Source: JANRKB01 sp033763695
GTDB taxonomy: Bacteria; Planctomycetota; Phycisphaerae; Phycisphaerales; UBA1924
Direction of reading: 5' to 3'
Assembly (NCBI GenBank): GCA_033763695.1
Contig: JANRKB010000050.1
Coordinates: 124,001 to 188,000 of the forward strand
Length of the DNA: 64,000 nt
Under the pieces are notes generated by a model that was given only the letters and a program-made list of their open reading frames with translations, was not told the origin of the DNA and searched no databases. Positions 34,641 to 44,067 of this stretch are shown here, piece after piece (within the stretch, counting starts at the first letter, position 1; the number at the start of each line of letters is the position of its first letter). The position numbers were made by a program, and so were the translations under genes.

Positions 34641-36434
34641 ATGATCGATGAATCCCTGATCGCTTCGCTCCAGATCGCCGACGCCGAGGTCGAGGCCATG
34701 ATGCGTGGCAGCCTCGCCGAAGGCAAGAAGTCCAATCACATGGACGATTTCCTCGGCGAAGCGATCGAAGGCCTCACCCCCGGCAAGCTCATCAAGGGCA
34801 AGGTCATCGGCTTTGCTGGTGACGACGTGGTGGTTGAGGTGGGCCTGAAGAGCGAAGGCCTGATCCCCAAGGAAGAGTTCGAGAACAATGCCGCGGAGAT
34901 CAAGCCGGGGCAGATGATCGACGTGCTGCTTGAGGGTCTGGAGAACGACGACGGCCTGATCGCGCTGTCGAAGCGCAAGGCCGACCGCATGCTGGCCTGG
35001 CAGCGGATCATCGACACCACGAAGGAAGGCGACGTGGTGGAGGGCATGGTCACCCGAAAGATCAAGGGCGGTCTGCTCGTGGACATCGGCGTGCCGGTGT
35101 TCCTGCCCGCGTCGCAGGTGGACGTTCGTCGTCCGGGCGACATCGGCGAGTACATGGGCCGCAAGGTGCGAGCGAGCATCCTGAAGATTGACCTGGAGCG
35201 TCGCAACATCGTCATCAGCCGTCGCAAGCTGATCGAAGAGGAGCGCGACGCCGCGAAGCGCCGCCTGATGGACACGCTGAAGGAAGGCGACATCATCAAC
35301 GGCACGGTCAAGAACATCGCCGACTTCGGCGCGTTCGTGGACCTGGGCGGCATCGACGGCCTGCTGCATATCACGGATATGTCGTGGAGCCGCATCAACC
35401 ACCCGAGCGAGATGCTCAAGATCGATCAGAAGGTTGAGGTCAAGATCCTCAACATCGATCGCGAGAAAGAGAAGATCGCGCTGGGCATCAAGCAGAAGGA
35501 AGCCAGCCCCTGGCAGGAGATCGAGAAGAAGTATCCGGTGGGCTCGCGCGTCCGCGGCAGCGTCGTCAACATCATGTCGTACGGCGCGTTCGTCAAGCTC
35601 GAGGACGGCATCGAGGGCCTGGTCCACATCTCCGAGATGTCGTGGACCCGCCGCGTGAACCATCCGTCGGAGATGGTGACGCCGAACCAGGAAGTCGACG
35701 TCGTTGTTCTTGAGATCAACAAGGACAAGCAGGAAATCAGCCTCGGCATGAAGCAGACCGAGGTCAACCCGTGGGAGCTCGTCAGCGAGAAGTACCCGCC
35801 GGGCACGGTCATCGAGGGCAAGGTCCGCAACCTGGCCAACTACGGCGCGTTCGTCGAGATCGAGCCGGGCATCGACGGCCTCTTGCACATCAGCGACATG
35901 TCGTGGACCAAGAAGGTCACGCATCCCAACGAGATCCTCAAGAAGGGCGACAGCGTCCGCTGCGTCGTGCTCGAAGTCGATCGCGACAAGCAGCGCGTCA
36001 GCCTCGGCGTCAAGCAGCTCACCGAAGATCCGTGGCTCAACGCCATCCCCGAGCACTACAAGCCCGGCATGGTGGTGCGCGGCAAGGTCACCAAGATCAC
36101 GAACTTCGGCGTGTTCGTCGAGCTCGAAGCCGACCTCGAAGGCCTGCTGCACATCAGCGAGCTGTCGGACCAGAAGGTCGAGAACCCCCACGACGTGGTC
36201 AAGGCCGACGAGGAGGTCGACGTCAAGATCCTCCGCGTCGATCGCAACGATCGCAAGATCGGTCTGTCGCTCAAGCGCGCTCAGTGGGGCGACACGAGCG
36301 GCGCGAGCGGCGGCGGTGGTGGCGAGACCGACGGCGAAGAGCGCGGCGGCCGCGAAGGCAAGCCCCGCAAGGCTCCGACCCGCGGCGGCATGGACGATCA
36401 CGGCGCGATGGGTACCGACAAGATTCGGTTCTAA
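34641..36434 (+). CDS. rpsA: 30S ribosomal protein S1
   Basis: 597 residues with six S1 (OB-fold) repeats at about 48-110, 130-196, 213-281, 298-368, 385-455 and 472-540. Repeats 3-6 carry the GAFV/GVFV and GLLHIS strand motifs (FGAFVDLGGIDGLLHITDMS). The first two repeats are the divergent pair that binds the ribosome. The C-terminal 55 residues are Gly/Glu/Arg-rich. It brings mRNA to the 30S subunit. A strong terminator follows. Confidence 0.96.
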   Translation: MIDESLIASLQIADAEVEAMMRGSLAEGKKSNHMDDFLGEAIEGLTPGKLIKGKVIGFAGDDVVVEVGLKSEGLIPKEEFENNAAEIKPGQMIDVLLEGLENDDGLIALSKRKADRMLAWQRIIDTTKEGDVVEGMVTRKIKGGLLVDIGVPVFLPASQVDVRRPGDIGEYMGRKVRASILKIDLERRNIVISRRKLIEEERDAAKRRLMDTLKEGDIINGTVKNIADFGAFVDLGGIDGLLHITDMSWSRINHPSEMLKIDQKVEVKILNIDREKEKIALGIKQKEASPWQEIEKKYPVGSRVRGSVVNIMSYGAFVKLEDGIEGLVHISEMSWTRRVNHPSEMVTPNQEVDVVVLEINKDKQEISLGMKQTEVNPWELVSEKYPPGTVIEGKVRNLANYGAFVEIEPGIDGLLHISDMSWTKKVTHPNEILKKGDSVRCVVLEVDRDKQRVSLGVKQLTEDPWLNAIPEHYKPGMVVRGKVTKITNFGVFVELEADLEGLLHISELSDQKVENPHDVVKADEEVDVKILRVDRNDRKIGLSLKRAQWGDTSGASGGGGGETDGEERGGREGKPRKAPTRGGMDDHGAMGTDKIRF

Positions 36435-36507
36435 GTGTCGCGTGAGTGATCGCGGAGGCGTTCACGCAGCCGCGTGAAGGCACGCTGGACATTTCAAGTT
36501 GAACACG

Positions 36508-36540
36508 AAGGCCCGGGCGAGAGCTCGGGCCTTTTCGTTT
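36508..36540 (+). terminator. Rho-independent terminator after rpsA
   Basis: Stem AAGGCCCG...CGGGCCTT around an AGAGCT-rich loop, followed by TTTTCGTTT, 74 bp after the rpsA stop codon. Confidence 0.85.
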
Positions 36541-36777
36541 GAAGGCTCTAGCGAGGAGCGATCGGCGTGATTGAGTTTCGGGGGCATGCTCGAGCGGCGG
36601 CGCCGAGACACTGGAGCTTGGAGATACGTTGCATCTGGCATAGGCGCGATCTCGCGCGCTCTTCATGCCGACTTCTTTGAGTTCTTGTTGTGGAGCACCG
36701 CAGGAGTTTGTAAACTGTGTGGGCTTAGCGGAACGGTTGGGGCCGATCCGCCCCGGTTCGAGTCTATCGGGGGTCCT

Positions 36778-39700
36778 ATGCGTGATGATTTGAGGGTGAA
36801 CACGGCGCGGCGGTGGGTAACCGTAATCGTGCTGAGCTTGGCGGCGATTGTTGCGGCCCGGACCGCCAAGGCCCAAGCTCTCTGCAATCCGCAAGACCTC
36901 GGCACGCTCGGCGGGGACGAAGCTTATGCCCTCGCCGTTTCCGGAGACGGCACCGTGGTGGTCGGTCTCTCAACAGATGCCATGCGGTCGTACCGACCGT
37001 TCCGCTGGACCGCATCGGGGGGCATGCAGCCCCTTAACACACGGATAACTGGAGAAACGGCTACTCCCCAAGACATTTCCGCGGACGGAAATGTCGTGGT
37101 AGGAGGCGAGGTCATCGGCAGCTACGAATACCGAGCGTTCCGCTGGACGGCCTCAGCTGGCATGCAGGATCTGGGCACGTTGGGTGGAACCTCAACTTAT
37201 GCGATAGGCGTTTCGGAAGACGGAGGCGTGGTCGTGGGCTGGGCATCCACTCCTGCGAACCGATACGAAACGCGCGCCTTCCGTTGGACGGCCTCGGGCG
37301 GCATGCAGGACCTCGGCACGCCGGATGGGTGCTTCGGTACCGTCGCGCATGCAGTTTCGTCCGACGGTACCGTGGTGGTAGGCACAGCACGCTGCCCGGG
37401 CGCGAGCCCCACGGTCGCTTACCGCAACCGAGCGTTCCGCTGGACAGCCTCGGGCGGCATGCAAGATCTCGGAACGCTCGGTGGAACCGAGGCCGAGGCC
37501 TTCGCCGTGTCCGCAGACGGCACCGTAGTCGTCGGCTACTCAACCAACGCCGCGGGCCAACGCCGAGCGTTTCGCTGGACACCATCGGGGGGCATGCAGG
37601 ACCTTGACGTACTGACAAGTGGAGAGTGGATTACTGCATACGACGTTTCCTCCGACGGAAATGTGGTGGTCGGGGCGGGCGATCTAGGCGCCTTTCGCTG
37701 GACCGCGTCTGGCGGCATGCAGGAACTCTGCACTTCGGAGGGCGAAGCCGCCCTTGCCTTGGGCGTTTCCGCGAACGGCGCGGTGGTGGTCGGTTTTAGC
37801 GAGCGATTTCGGGACGATGGCGTGTACGAAGTCCGCCCAATTCGCTGGGGGGGCCCCCTTCGCCGCATCGACCCTCTTGACGCGATCAATGAGTCGAAGC
37901 ATCGCACTTCGCCGTACACGCTGAACGACCCTGTCGACAACGCTGAGCAGCGCACACTCCTCCGGCGCGGCAGCAAGCCGAACCCCGACCTCGGCACCGC
38001 CGATTTTGACGTGATCGTCGCTGATCGCCTCGACCAAGAGCAGCAGGTACTCTCGTTCGAAGCGTGGCACTCCTTCAACGGTGTGCCTGCCGCTCGTGAC
38101 ATTCCCTTCTACAGCTCTTCCCAGGTTCCTCCGGGACAGTGGGGTTGTGTGCTGCGCGAACCGCTGTCGCCGCCGGTCAACGGCGAGCGGACGCTGAAAA
38201 TGCGAGTGTTCATTCCCTCCGATGCAGCGGTCGGCGAGTACGCGTTTCGTGCAGTTGTCAAGGATTCGGCGGGAAGTCGCCTTGACGAAAAGGCGTTTAC
38301 CAACCCGGTGGTGATTCTGTTCAACCCATGGGATTCGAGCGACGCGACATACATGGAAGACGCGGCGTGGCGAGACGAGTATGTGGAGACTGGGTACGGT
38401 CTCTATACCGACTTCGCGGGAATAGCTTTCTGGTCGTATGAGCAGTACGAGAGCGATGTCTTGCTCGGCACGATGAAGCTCCTTGAGGGTCTTTCAGAGG
38501 CGGATCGTGCTAAACCGGAAGTCGTCACTCGTTGGCTGACAGACCGCATGAACTCCGTGAACCTGCCGGGAGTTCTGCAGGATTGTTGGACGGCATTCGG
38601 ATGCGAAGGTTCCGCCGCCTGGACGGGCGACTCGTCACGCACCGTCTTTGAGCGTGCGAGGACTTCGGTTTGGCCGGTGGGCTACGGTCAATGCTACACC
38701 TTCGCGAACGTCGGTGTATCTGCGCTTCGAACGCTCGGCATACCAGCTCGCACAATCTCTGTTCTCAACGCAGGCATTGAGAGGAACTCGCCACCCAACG
38801 GGGTCATCGAACGAGTGCTGTGCGAAGTCGAAAGCCCCCAGGGTGTCAGGGTGATCGACCCCAGCCCGGGAGCCCCGTTGAATGCGTCGTGTCGCGTCGA
38901 TTTGAAGGATTATGAAGACTATTGGTCAGGCAGCCATGTCTGGGGCGAAGCGTGGTTCCGTCGTCCCGATCTGGGCGTTGGTTACGATGGTTGGCAAGCC
39001 TTTGATCCTTCGCCGCTCCTCCAAAAGAATGGTCAATATCGATCGGCTTCCGGCCCAGTGCCCGTCCGCGCGGTCCGCAACTGGGACTACACACCAATCG
39101 ACGCCAGTTTTGTCATTTCTCAGGTCGATGCCGACATCATGACGCGGGTGGCCTACCTCGATGGACGAGTTGAACTCTCGACAGTGGTTGACACAACAAC
39201 GATCGGGTCTCAGATTCAAACGAAGCGACCGGGAAGAAACAGCACTGAGATGGAGCCAATCTTCAGTGACTACAAGTCGGTGTTGCGAGACCCGCCGGAG
39301 GACGTCACATTGTCGGCCCCGAGCATCGTCCGTGTTGGCGACGACATTGTCGCGCGCTTGAGAATACGGAATCCGCTCGCAACGCCCCAAACCTACCGAT
39401 GGGGCATTCGGACCTTTGCCACAAGCGAACGCGGCGATCCTCTGGAGATGCTTACTCCACTTGAGGGCGGGCAAACCATCGTGCCTGCCGCTGATGAGAT
39501 TGAGCGTGTTATCACGATCCCGGCCGCTCTGGTGCAGGCACGGATACTGGACTCGCGTTGGATACGTCTCGGCGTTTCGGTGGTTCGAGATCAGGGCCCA
39601 AGCGTCTGGTTGCGTGAGGCATCAATATCGCTTGAGGCAATGCGAGTGAATGTCAGCATCACTCCCGGCGTGGTGGCTTCGCCCGGCGAGGCTCTGACTG

Positions 39701-40119
39701 CAACCGTGGAAATCGTGAACGATCTGCCGATCGCTGTGCCCAATGCCCAACTCAGTGTTTCTGCGGTTGGTGCTGTGGGCGATGCGAGGACAAGTCCTGG
39801 ACCAATCGTCATTCCAACGCTTGCCGCCGGGGCCAGAATGAGCGTCGACGTTCCGTTCATTGCAACGACCGAGGGAACCGGAGTTGTTTCATTGACCGTC
39901 AGTAGCCCAAGCCGTCGATTGGGCGGATGGACGGGGCTCATTGAAGTGCGAACATGTGGCGCCGACTTCAACGGAGACGGCTTCCTCGACTTCACTGACT
40001 TCGATGATTTCGTCACTGCGTTTGAATCCGGCATCGCTAGCGCCGACTTCAACGCCGACGGCTTTCTCGACTTCACCGACTTTGACGCGTTTGTGTCGGC
40101 GTTTGAAGCGGGTTGCTGA
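36778..40119 (+). CDS. secreted HAF-repeat protein with animal-type transglutaminase and dockerin-like end
   Basis: 1113 residues. Signal peptide (WVTVIVLSLAAIVAARTAKA), then seven HAF-type repeats (FRWTASGGMQDLGTLGG, about residues 35-365) that suggest a beta-propeller. Residues 385-1050 match the full architecture of animal transglutaminases: an Ig-like domain, NPWDSSDATYMED, GYGQCYTFANVGVSALRTLG with catalytic Cys639, SHVWGEAWFRRPDLGVGYDG with His720, GWQAFDPSP with Asp743, then two Ig-like domains. His-Asp spacing (23) equals that of tissue transglutaminase. The end (ADFNGDGFLDFTDFDDFV, repeated) is a dockerin-like EF-hand pair. Likely crosslinks or modifies Gln residues in extracellular proteins. 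Confidence 0.85.
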   Translation: MRDDLRVNTARRWVTVIVLSLAAIVAARTAKAQALCNPQDLGTLGGDEAYALAVSGDGTVVVGLSTDAMRSYRPFRWTASGGMQPLNTRITGETATPQDISADGNVVVGGEVIGSYEYRAFRWTASAGMQDLGTLGGTSTYAIGVSEDGGVVVGWASTPANRYETRAFRWTASGGMQDLGTPDGCFGTVAHAVSSDGTVVVGTARCPGASPTVAYRNRAFRWTASGGMQDLGTLGGTEAEAFAVSADGTVVVGYSTNAAGQRRAFRWTPSGGMQDLDVLTSGEWITAYDVSSDGNVVVGAGDLGAFRWTASGGMQELCTSEGEAALALGVSANGAVVVGFSERFRDDGVYEVRPIRWGGPLRRIDPLDAINESKHRTSPYTLNDPVDNAEQRTLLRRGSKPNPDLGTADFDVIVADRLDQEQQVLSFEAWHSFNGVPAARDIPFYSSSQVPPGQWGCVLREPLSPPVNGERTLKMRVFIPSDAAVGEYAFRAVVKDSAGSRLDEKAFTNPVVILFNPWDSSDATYMEDAAWRDEYVETGYGLYTDFAGIAFWSYEQYESDVLLGTMKLLEGLSEADRAKPEVVTRWLTDRMNSVNLPGVLQDCWTAFGCEGSAAWTGDSSRTVFERARTSVWPVGYGQCYTFANVGVSALRTLGIPARTISVLNAGIERNSPPNGVIERVLCEVESPQGVRVIDPSPGAPLNASCRVDLKDYEDYWSGSHVWGEAWFRRPDLGVGYDGWQAFDPSPLLQKNGQYRSASGPVPVRAVRNWDYTPIDASFVISQVDADIMTRVAYLDGRVELSTVVDTTTIGSQIQTKRPGRNSTEMEPIFSDYKSVLRDPPEDVTLSAPSIVRVGDDIVARLRIRNPLATPQTYRWGIRTFATSERGDPLEMLTPLEGGQTIVPAADEIERVITIPAALVQARILDSRWIRLGVSVVRDQGPSVWLREASISLEAMRVNVSITPGVVASPGEALTATVEIVNDLPIAVPNAQLSVSAVGAVGDARTSPGPIVIPTLAAGARMSVDVPFIATTEGTGVVSLTVSSPSRRLGGWTGLIEVRTCGADFNGDGFLDFTDFDDFVTAFESGIASADFNADGFLDFTDFDAFVSAFEAGC

Positions 40120-40699
40120 CGATTGCCCGGTTGGGTTTGCCGTGGCAGCGAGCGACTTTCGCTTGCTTTTATGGGTGAATCGTGTATGGTCTTTCAGCGG
40201 AGTGTGCCGCGGTGTCTTCTTGAGGGTTTGTGAATGTCTGCCATTGCCTGACAATCCCGCGTCGGAGCCTGAGGGTGGCGCGTGCCGCGGTTGCGGCGGC
40301 TGCCTTGGGCGTCTGGCGCCTCCTTCTCCGGCGTGCTGAGGCGTGCGATTGCGCGTCCGTGCGTCGCTTGCGAGAAGGTCCCCGTCGATCCTGATGAACG
40401 TGCGCGTGGAGTGCATTCACGTGCGGGCTGTCGCTGCGCTTGGAGCTGTGCGGGCATTCGTGCCTGTGCCGCACGGGGCGCTGCGGCGTGCCGCGCGGGG
40501 TGCTTGCGTGGTCGTGCATCGGATCGGCGCGGCAAAGGCGCTCGCGGGCGTCTGCGCTGTCACTCGGTCATGTGTTGGGCGTTGTCGCTGAGAGTCATTG
40601 ATGCGTGTCGCGCGGGCGCGATGCGTGCGAGCGGCAACGCGGGCATTTCTCGGATCTGGATCTCTTCTGCGCGGTGCTTGCGGCCGCGCGTCTTCACCC
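40120..40699. other. 580-bp gap without a recognised gene
   Basis: High-GC sequence of unusual GTG/GCG-rich composition. One short plus-strand frame ending at 40339 has a Cys-rich end (CRGCGGCLGRL) but no start codon with a ribosome site. No hairpin terminator was seen after the transglutaminase gene. Confidence 0.3.
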
Positions 40700-41056
40700 A
40701 TGTCACACAAATCACGTCCTGACTCATCGTTTCGCTGCATCGTTTGTCAATGGTCGGTAAATGCCGCGGCGTTCGGCACATCGCATCGCAATCACTGTCC
40801 GCGTTGTCTGTGGTCGCGGCATTTGGATGATGAGCCGGGGGATCGGCGTTGTCCGTGCCGCGCCGCGATGGAGCCGATCGCGATCGAAGTGCGGAAAGAT
40901 GGCGAGTGGTCGATCGTGCATCGATGCTCGGGGTGCGGCACGATCCGCACGAATCGCATCGCGGGCGATGATCATGAGCGATCACTGCTCGCGCTGGCGC
41001 TGCGGCCGATCGCCAACCCCGCGTTCCCGCTCGATGATGTGCGTGAGCCGGGGTAG
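40700..41056 (+). CDS. RNHCP domain protein
   Basis: A 118-residue zinc-binding protein. FRCIVCQWSV, then HRNHCPRCLWSRHLD (about residues 30-44; the family name motif), GDRRCPCRAAMEPI and HRCSGCGTIRTNRIAGDD. These are the paired knuckles of the RNHCP family, small proteins of unknown role. The ATG at 40700 is right before the conserved part; upstream codons are low-quality. Confidence 0.85.
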   Translation: MSHKSRPDSSFRCIVCQWSVNAAAFGTSHRNHCPRCLWSRHLDDEPGDRRCPCRAAMEPIAIEVRKDGEWSIVHRCSGCGTIRTNRIAGDDHERSLLALALRPIANPAFPLDDVREPG

Positions 41057-41103
41057 TGGGCGGTGGTGTTGCGCGCATCGGTCTGATGCGAGTGAAGCAC
41101 GCG

Positions 41104-41437
41104 TCGGAGCACCGATGTACTCGACGACGAGGACATCGGTGGCATGAAGAACGCAATATGGCACGATCGACGTTTGTTGAACGACGAGGCCGTGCGGGTC
41201 TGTCGCGTCGGGACAGCCGACGGATGAGCACTTGCCGCGCGGGATTGTTGAGGGTGGATCGATTGGTTCACGATCCAGGGACGACAATCCCATCGATAGG
41301 CGTGTGTCTTCCGGGGGTGCGGCTGCGCCGCGACCCCCGGCTACTCACCTCCACGGCTTCGCCGTGAAGAACGTGCTCTGAGGCGGAAGAGACGCGAAGT
41401 CAGCACCGATGTGCCCGAAGACGAGGACATCTGTGGC
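41104..41437. repeat. repeat block B3-F2-B4
   Basis: Palindrome B3 (41106-41144, arms CACCGATGT/ACATCGGTG), a pair of GC-rich hairpins of family F (about 41305-41370, GGGGGTGCGGCTGCGCCGCG and CACGGCTTCGCCGTG) and palindrome B4 (41404-41437). The gap to the next gene (41057-41514) otherwise holds no gene. Confidence 0.7.
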
Positions 41438-41514
41438 ACGCGGTGGCGCGACGCTATCGCGGGGTGTATACGGCAGGAGCGTCGTCTACAGTCGGCCGGA
41501 AGAAGGAGGAACTG

Positions 41515-42294
41515 ATGGCGCAGACCGCACCGGTGCGTGGTGGTGACGTGGACTATGACCGCACGGGCGGCGGATATGCCGCGTTGCGACGGCCGGATCC
41601 GCGGATCGCGGCACTGATCTGGCGTGCGCTGGGAGATTCGCGGCGGGTGATCAATGTCGGCGCGGGCGCGGGGTCGTACGAGCCGACAGATCGTCTGGTG
41701 GTGCCGGTGGAGCCCTCGGCGACGATGCGCGGACAGAGGCCGCGCGGGCTCGCGCCGGCGGTGCGGGCGTGGGCGGAGGCTCTGCCGTTTGATGATGGCG
41801 CGTTCGACGCGGCGATGGCGATCTTGACGGTGCACCAGTGGGCCGACAAGGCGGCGGGGCTGCGCGAGGTGCGGCGGGTGACGCGCGGGCCGATCGTCGT
41901 CATGTGCTTCGATCCTGATGAGTTCAAGCGGTATTGGCTGATCGACTATGTGCCGGAGCTGGACGAGGCCGATCGGCGGCGCAGCGGCACGATCGCGGAG
42001 ATGAAGGCGCTGCTCGCGCCGATCAGTTCGACGGTCGAGGTGATCGAGGTGCCGATCGCGATTGACTGCACGGATGGGTTCACGGAGGCGTATTACGCGC
42101 GGCCGGAGCGCCTCTTGGAGGCGTCGGTGCGGGGAGCGCAGTCGGTGTGGGGGTTTGTGCCGCCGGGGACGGAGGAACGGTTCGTCGCGCGGCTGTCGGC
42201 GGATCTGGCGTCGGGGGCGTGGGACGCGAAGTACGGAGCGTGGCGGACGCGGCCGGAGTTTGTCGGGGCGTTGCGGCTGGTCGTGGCGCGGTAG
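41515..42294 (+). CDS. SAM-dependent methyltransferase (class I)
   Basis: A 259-residue methyltransferase. VINVGAGAGSYEPTD (about 46-60) is the SAM-binding loop, RLVVPVEPSATM the next strand, EALPFDDGAFDAAMAILTV (about 90-108) motif II/III, and LREVRRVTRG the usual pre-motif helix. The C-terminal half has no recognised substrate domain. AAGGAGGA precedes the ATG by five bases, an unusually strong ribosome site for this window. Substrate unknown. Confidence 0.88.
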   Translation: MAQTAPVRGGDVDYDRTGGGYAALRRPDPRIAALIWRALGDSRRVINVGAGAGSYEPTDRLVVPVEPSATMRGQRPRGLAPAVRAWAEALPFDDGAFDAAMAILTVHQWADKAAGLREVRRVTRGPIVVMCFDPDEFKRYWLIDYVPELDEADRRRSGTIAEMKALLAPISSTVEVIEVPIAIDCTDGFTEAYYARPERLLEASVRGAQSVWGFVPPGTEERFVARLSADLASGAWDAKYGAWRTRPEFVGALRLVVAR

Positions 42295-42301
42295 AGAGAG
42301 G

Positions 42302-42330
42302 CAGACAGGAGACAGGAGACAGGAGACAGG
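42302..42330. repeat. 7-bp tandem repeat (about 4 units of GACAGGA)
   Basis: GACAGGA repeated about four times, followed by TGATGTCTGATGTC. A simple tandem repeat between two genes, prone to slippage. No gene is affected. Confidence 0.8.
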
Positions 42331-42495
42331 CGAATCGTTGGCTGAGGGCTTTGTCTCCCGGTCTGATGTCTGATGTCTCCTTGTCTGGCTGAGTGAGCGC
42401 GGCGGAGCGGTGTCCGCCTGCCATCTGCCGTACTTCTTCGCTGCGGCGAGGCTCCTTGGACACCCCCGCGGGTTTCCTCCTACACTGGCACCAGC

Positions 42496-43812
42496 ATGAC
42501 GCTTCCTTCCTTTATTACCGCCCAGTTCATCACCAACGCCGTCATCATCGCCGTCGTCATCCACATCGTTCTGGTGGGTGCGGGGCTCCTGCTGTGGCAG
42601 GAACGCAAGATTTCGGCGTACATCCAGGACCGCCTGGGCCCCAATCGCGTGGGTCTGGACCTGATCCCGCAGTTGTCGTTCCTGAAGGGGCTGGTCGGGC
42701 TGGGCCAGGGGCTTGCCGACGGCCTGAAGCTGTTCCTGAAGGAGGACTACACGCCGCGGCGGGTGGACAAGATTTTGTTCCTGCTTGCGCCGGGCGTGAT
42801 GGTCATCCCCGCGCTCATCGGCTTCGTGGTGATTCCGTGGGGCGGCTGGTTCCAGTTCCCTGAGATCAAGATCGGCGATTTCTTCCTCGCCGGCGGGCTC
42901 GTCAGCGTGGCGGGCGCGAACATCAACGTCGGCGTTGTGTACCTGCTCGCGGTCGCGTCGCTGGGTGTTTACGGCGTCACGCTCGGCGGCTGGGCGGCCA
43001 ACAACAAGTACTCGTTCCTCGGCGGTCTGCGTGCCACGGCACAGATGATCTCGTATGAGATTCCGCTGGGGCTCTCGCTGCTGAGCGTGCTGCTGCTTGT
43101 TGGCAGCCTCTTGCCCGACATGATCATCAAGCATCAGGTGGAGCACGGCTGGCTGATTGCGACGCAGCCGGTGGCCGCGGTGCTCTTCTTCATCGCGATC
43201 ATGGCCGAGGCGAACCGTGCTCCGTTTGATAACTCGGAGTGCGAGCAGGAACTGGTCGGCGGCTACCACACCGAGTATTCGTCGATGCGGTTTGCGCTGT
43301 TCATCCTCGCCGAGTACGCCCACATCATCATCTCGTCGGCGTTCTTCTCGCTGCTGTTCCTGGGCGGTTATCACCTGCCGTTCATCGGTGCGCTTGATCC
43401 GGCGGCGACAGGCATCGTCGCGGTGCTGGCCAAGTGCCTCGTGTTCGGCGTCAAGGCCTATCTGCTCGTCACGCTGATGATGCTCATCCGCTGGACGATC
43501 CCGCGTCTGCGCTACGACCAGATTATGTCCGCGGGTTGGCAGGGGATGATCCCGACCAGCCTGCTGTTGGTCGTCGTCACGGCGGTGATGGTGTATCTGG
43601 ACCTGCGCAGCCTGCCGCTGATGCTGGCGGCGAACGTCGGCGTGGTTGTGGTGGTGCTGGCGATTCAGCCGCTGCTGCCCAAGCACGATCCCAACAAGCG
43701 GATCCAGCTCTACGGCTCGCGCTTCAGCCCGATGCCGGATGAACGCGTGCGGACGCAGTCGAGCGAGGCGGTTGCGCTGGCGGATCGGCCGGAGCATGCC
43801 GTGGCGCGGTGA
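42496..43812 (+). CDS. nuoH: NADH-quinone oxidoreductase subunit H, solitary
   Basis: A 438-residue membrane protein of complex I (Nuo). At least eight membrane helices. The conserved quinone-site and lateral-helix sequences are present: ERKISAYIQDRLGPNRVG (about 36-53), ADGLKLFLKED, QMISYEIPLGLSLLSVL, EANRAPFDNSECEQELVGGY (about 237-256), HTEYSSMRFALFILAEYAHI and RWTIPRLRYDQIMSAGW. The C-terminus is extended by about 40 residues. The other nuo genes are not in the window, so this subunit gene stands alone between a methyltransferase and an AbiU2-like gene. Confidence 0.93.
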   Translation: MTLPSFITAQFITNAVIIAVVIHIVLVGAGLLLWQERKISAYIQDRLGPNRVGLDLIPQLSFLKGLVGLGQGLADGLKLFLKEDYTPRRVDKILFLLAPGVMVIPALIGFVVIPWGGWFQFPEIKIGDFFLAGGLVSVAGANINVGVVYLLAVASLGVYGVTLGGWAANNKYSFLGGLRATAQMISYEIPLGLSLLSVLLLVGSLLPDMIIKHQVEHGWLIATQPVAAVLFFIAIMAEANRAPFDNSECEQELVGGYHTEYSSMRFALFILAEYAHIIISSAFFSLLFLGGYHLPFIGALDPAATGIVAVLAKCLVFGVKAYLLVTLMMLIRWTIPRLRYDQIMSAGWQGMIPTSLLLVVVTAVMVYLDLRSLPLMLAANVGVVVVVLAIQPLLPKHDPNKRIQLYGSRFSPMPDERVRTQSSEAVALADRPEHAVAR

Positions 43813-44028
43813 GCGTGTCTGACGTTGCCGGGTGCGTGTGTTGTTGGAACGGTGAAGGCCGATTCAACACAGAGGCACAGAGGCGCAGAGACGAGAAGCC
43901 CTGAGAGGGTTTTGACGCGAAGGAAGACACGAAGCGAGAGAAGGGCGCGAAGGAAGAGAGCGTCCGCGCGGCGGTCGCGACTCGAGTGGAGGGCGTGATC
44001 GTGGGTGTTGTGGGCTGGCGACAAGTTA
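43813..44028. other. gene-free spacer after nuoH
   Basis: 216 bp between convergent genes. It holds a purine-rich CACAGAGGCACAGAGGCGCA tandem-like repeat near 43869-43890 and then the repeat palindrome A5. No gene. Confidence 0.5.
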
Positions 44029-44067
44029 CACGATCATCCTCGTCAAGCCTCGGATGATCGTGGCACG
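44029..44067. repeat. dispersed palindrome, copy A5
   Basis: CACGATCATCC ... GGATGATCGTG, followed by GCACG, with an 11-bp inverted repeat and a central loop. Its right half lies inside the last codons of the AbiU2-like gene, so the stop codon of that gene falls within the hairpin. Confidence 0.8.

Noticed and set aside
36690..36777. GGTTCGAGTC resembling a tRNA T-arm upstream of the transglutaminase gene
   Set aside because: No acceptor stem, D-arm or anticodon arm could be fitted around it.
36571..36777. Upstream extension of the HAF-transglutaminase frame
   Set aside because: The extension lacks protein character; the ATG at 36778 gives a proper signal peptide.
40140..40339. Cys-rich frame ending CRGCGGCLGRLAPPSPAC
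   Set aside because: It starts inside the transglutaminase gene in another frame and lacks a start codon with a ribosome site.
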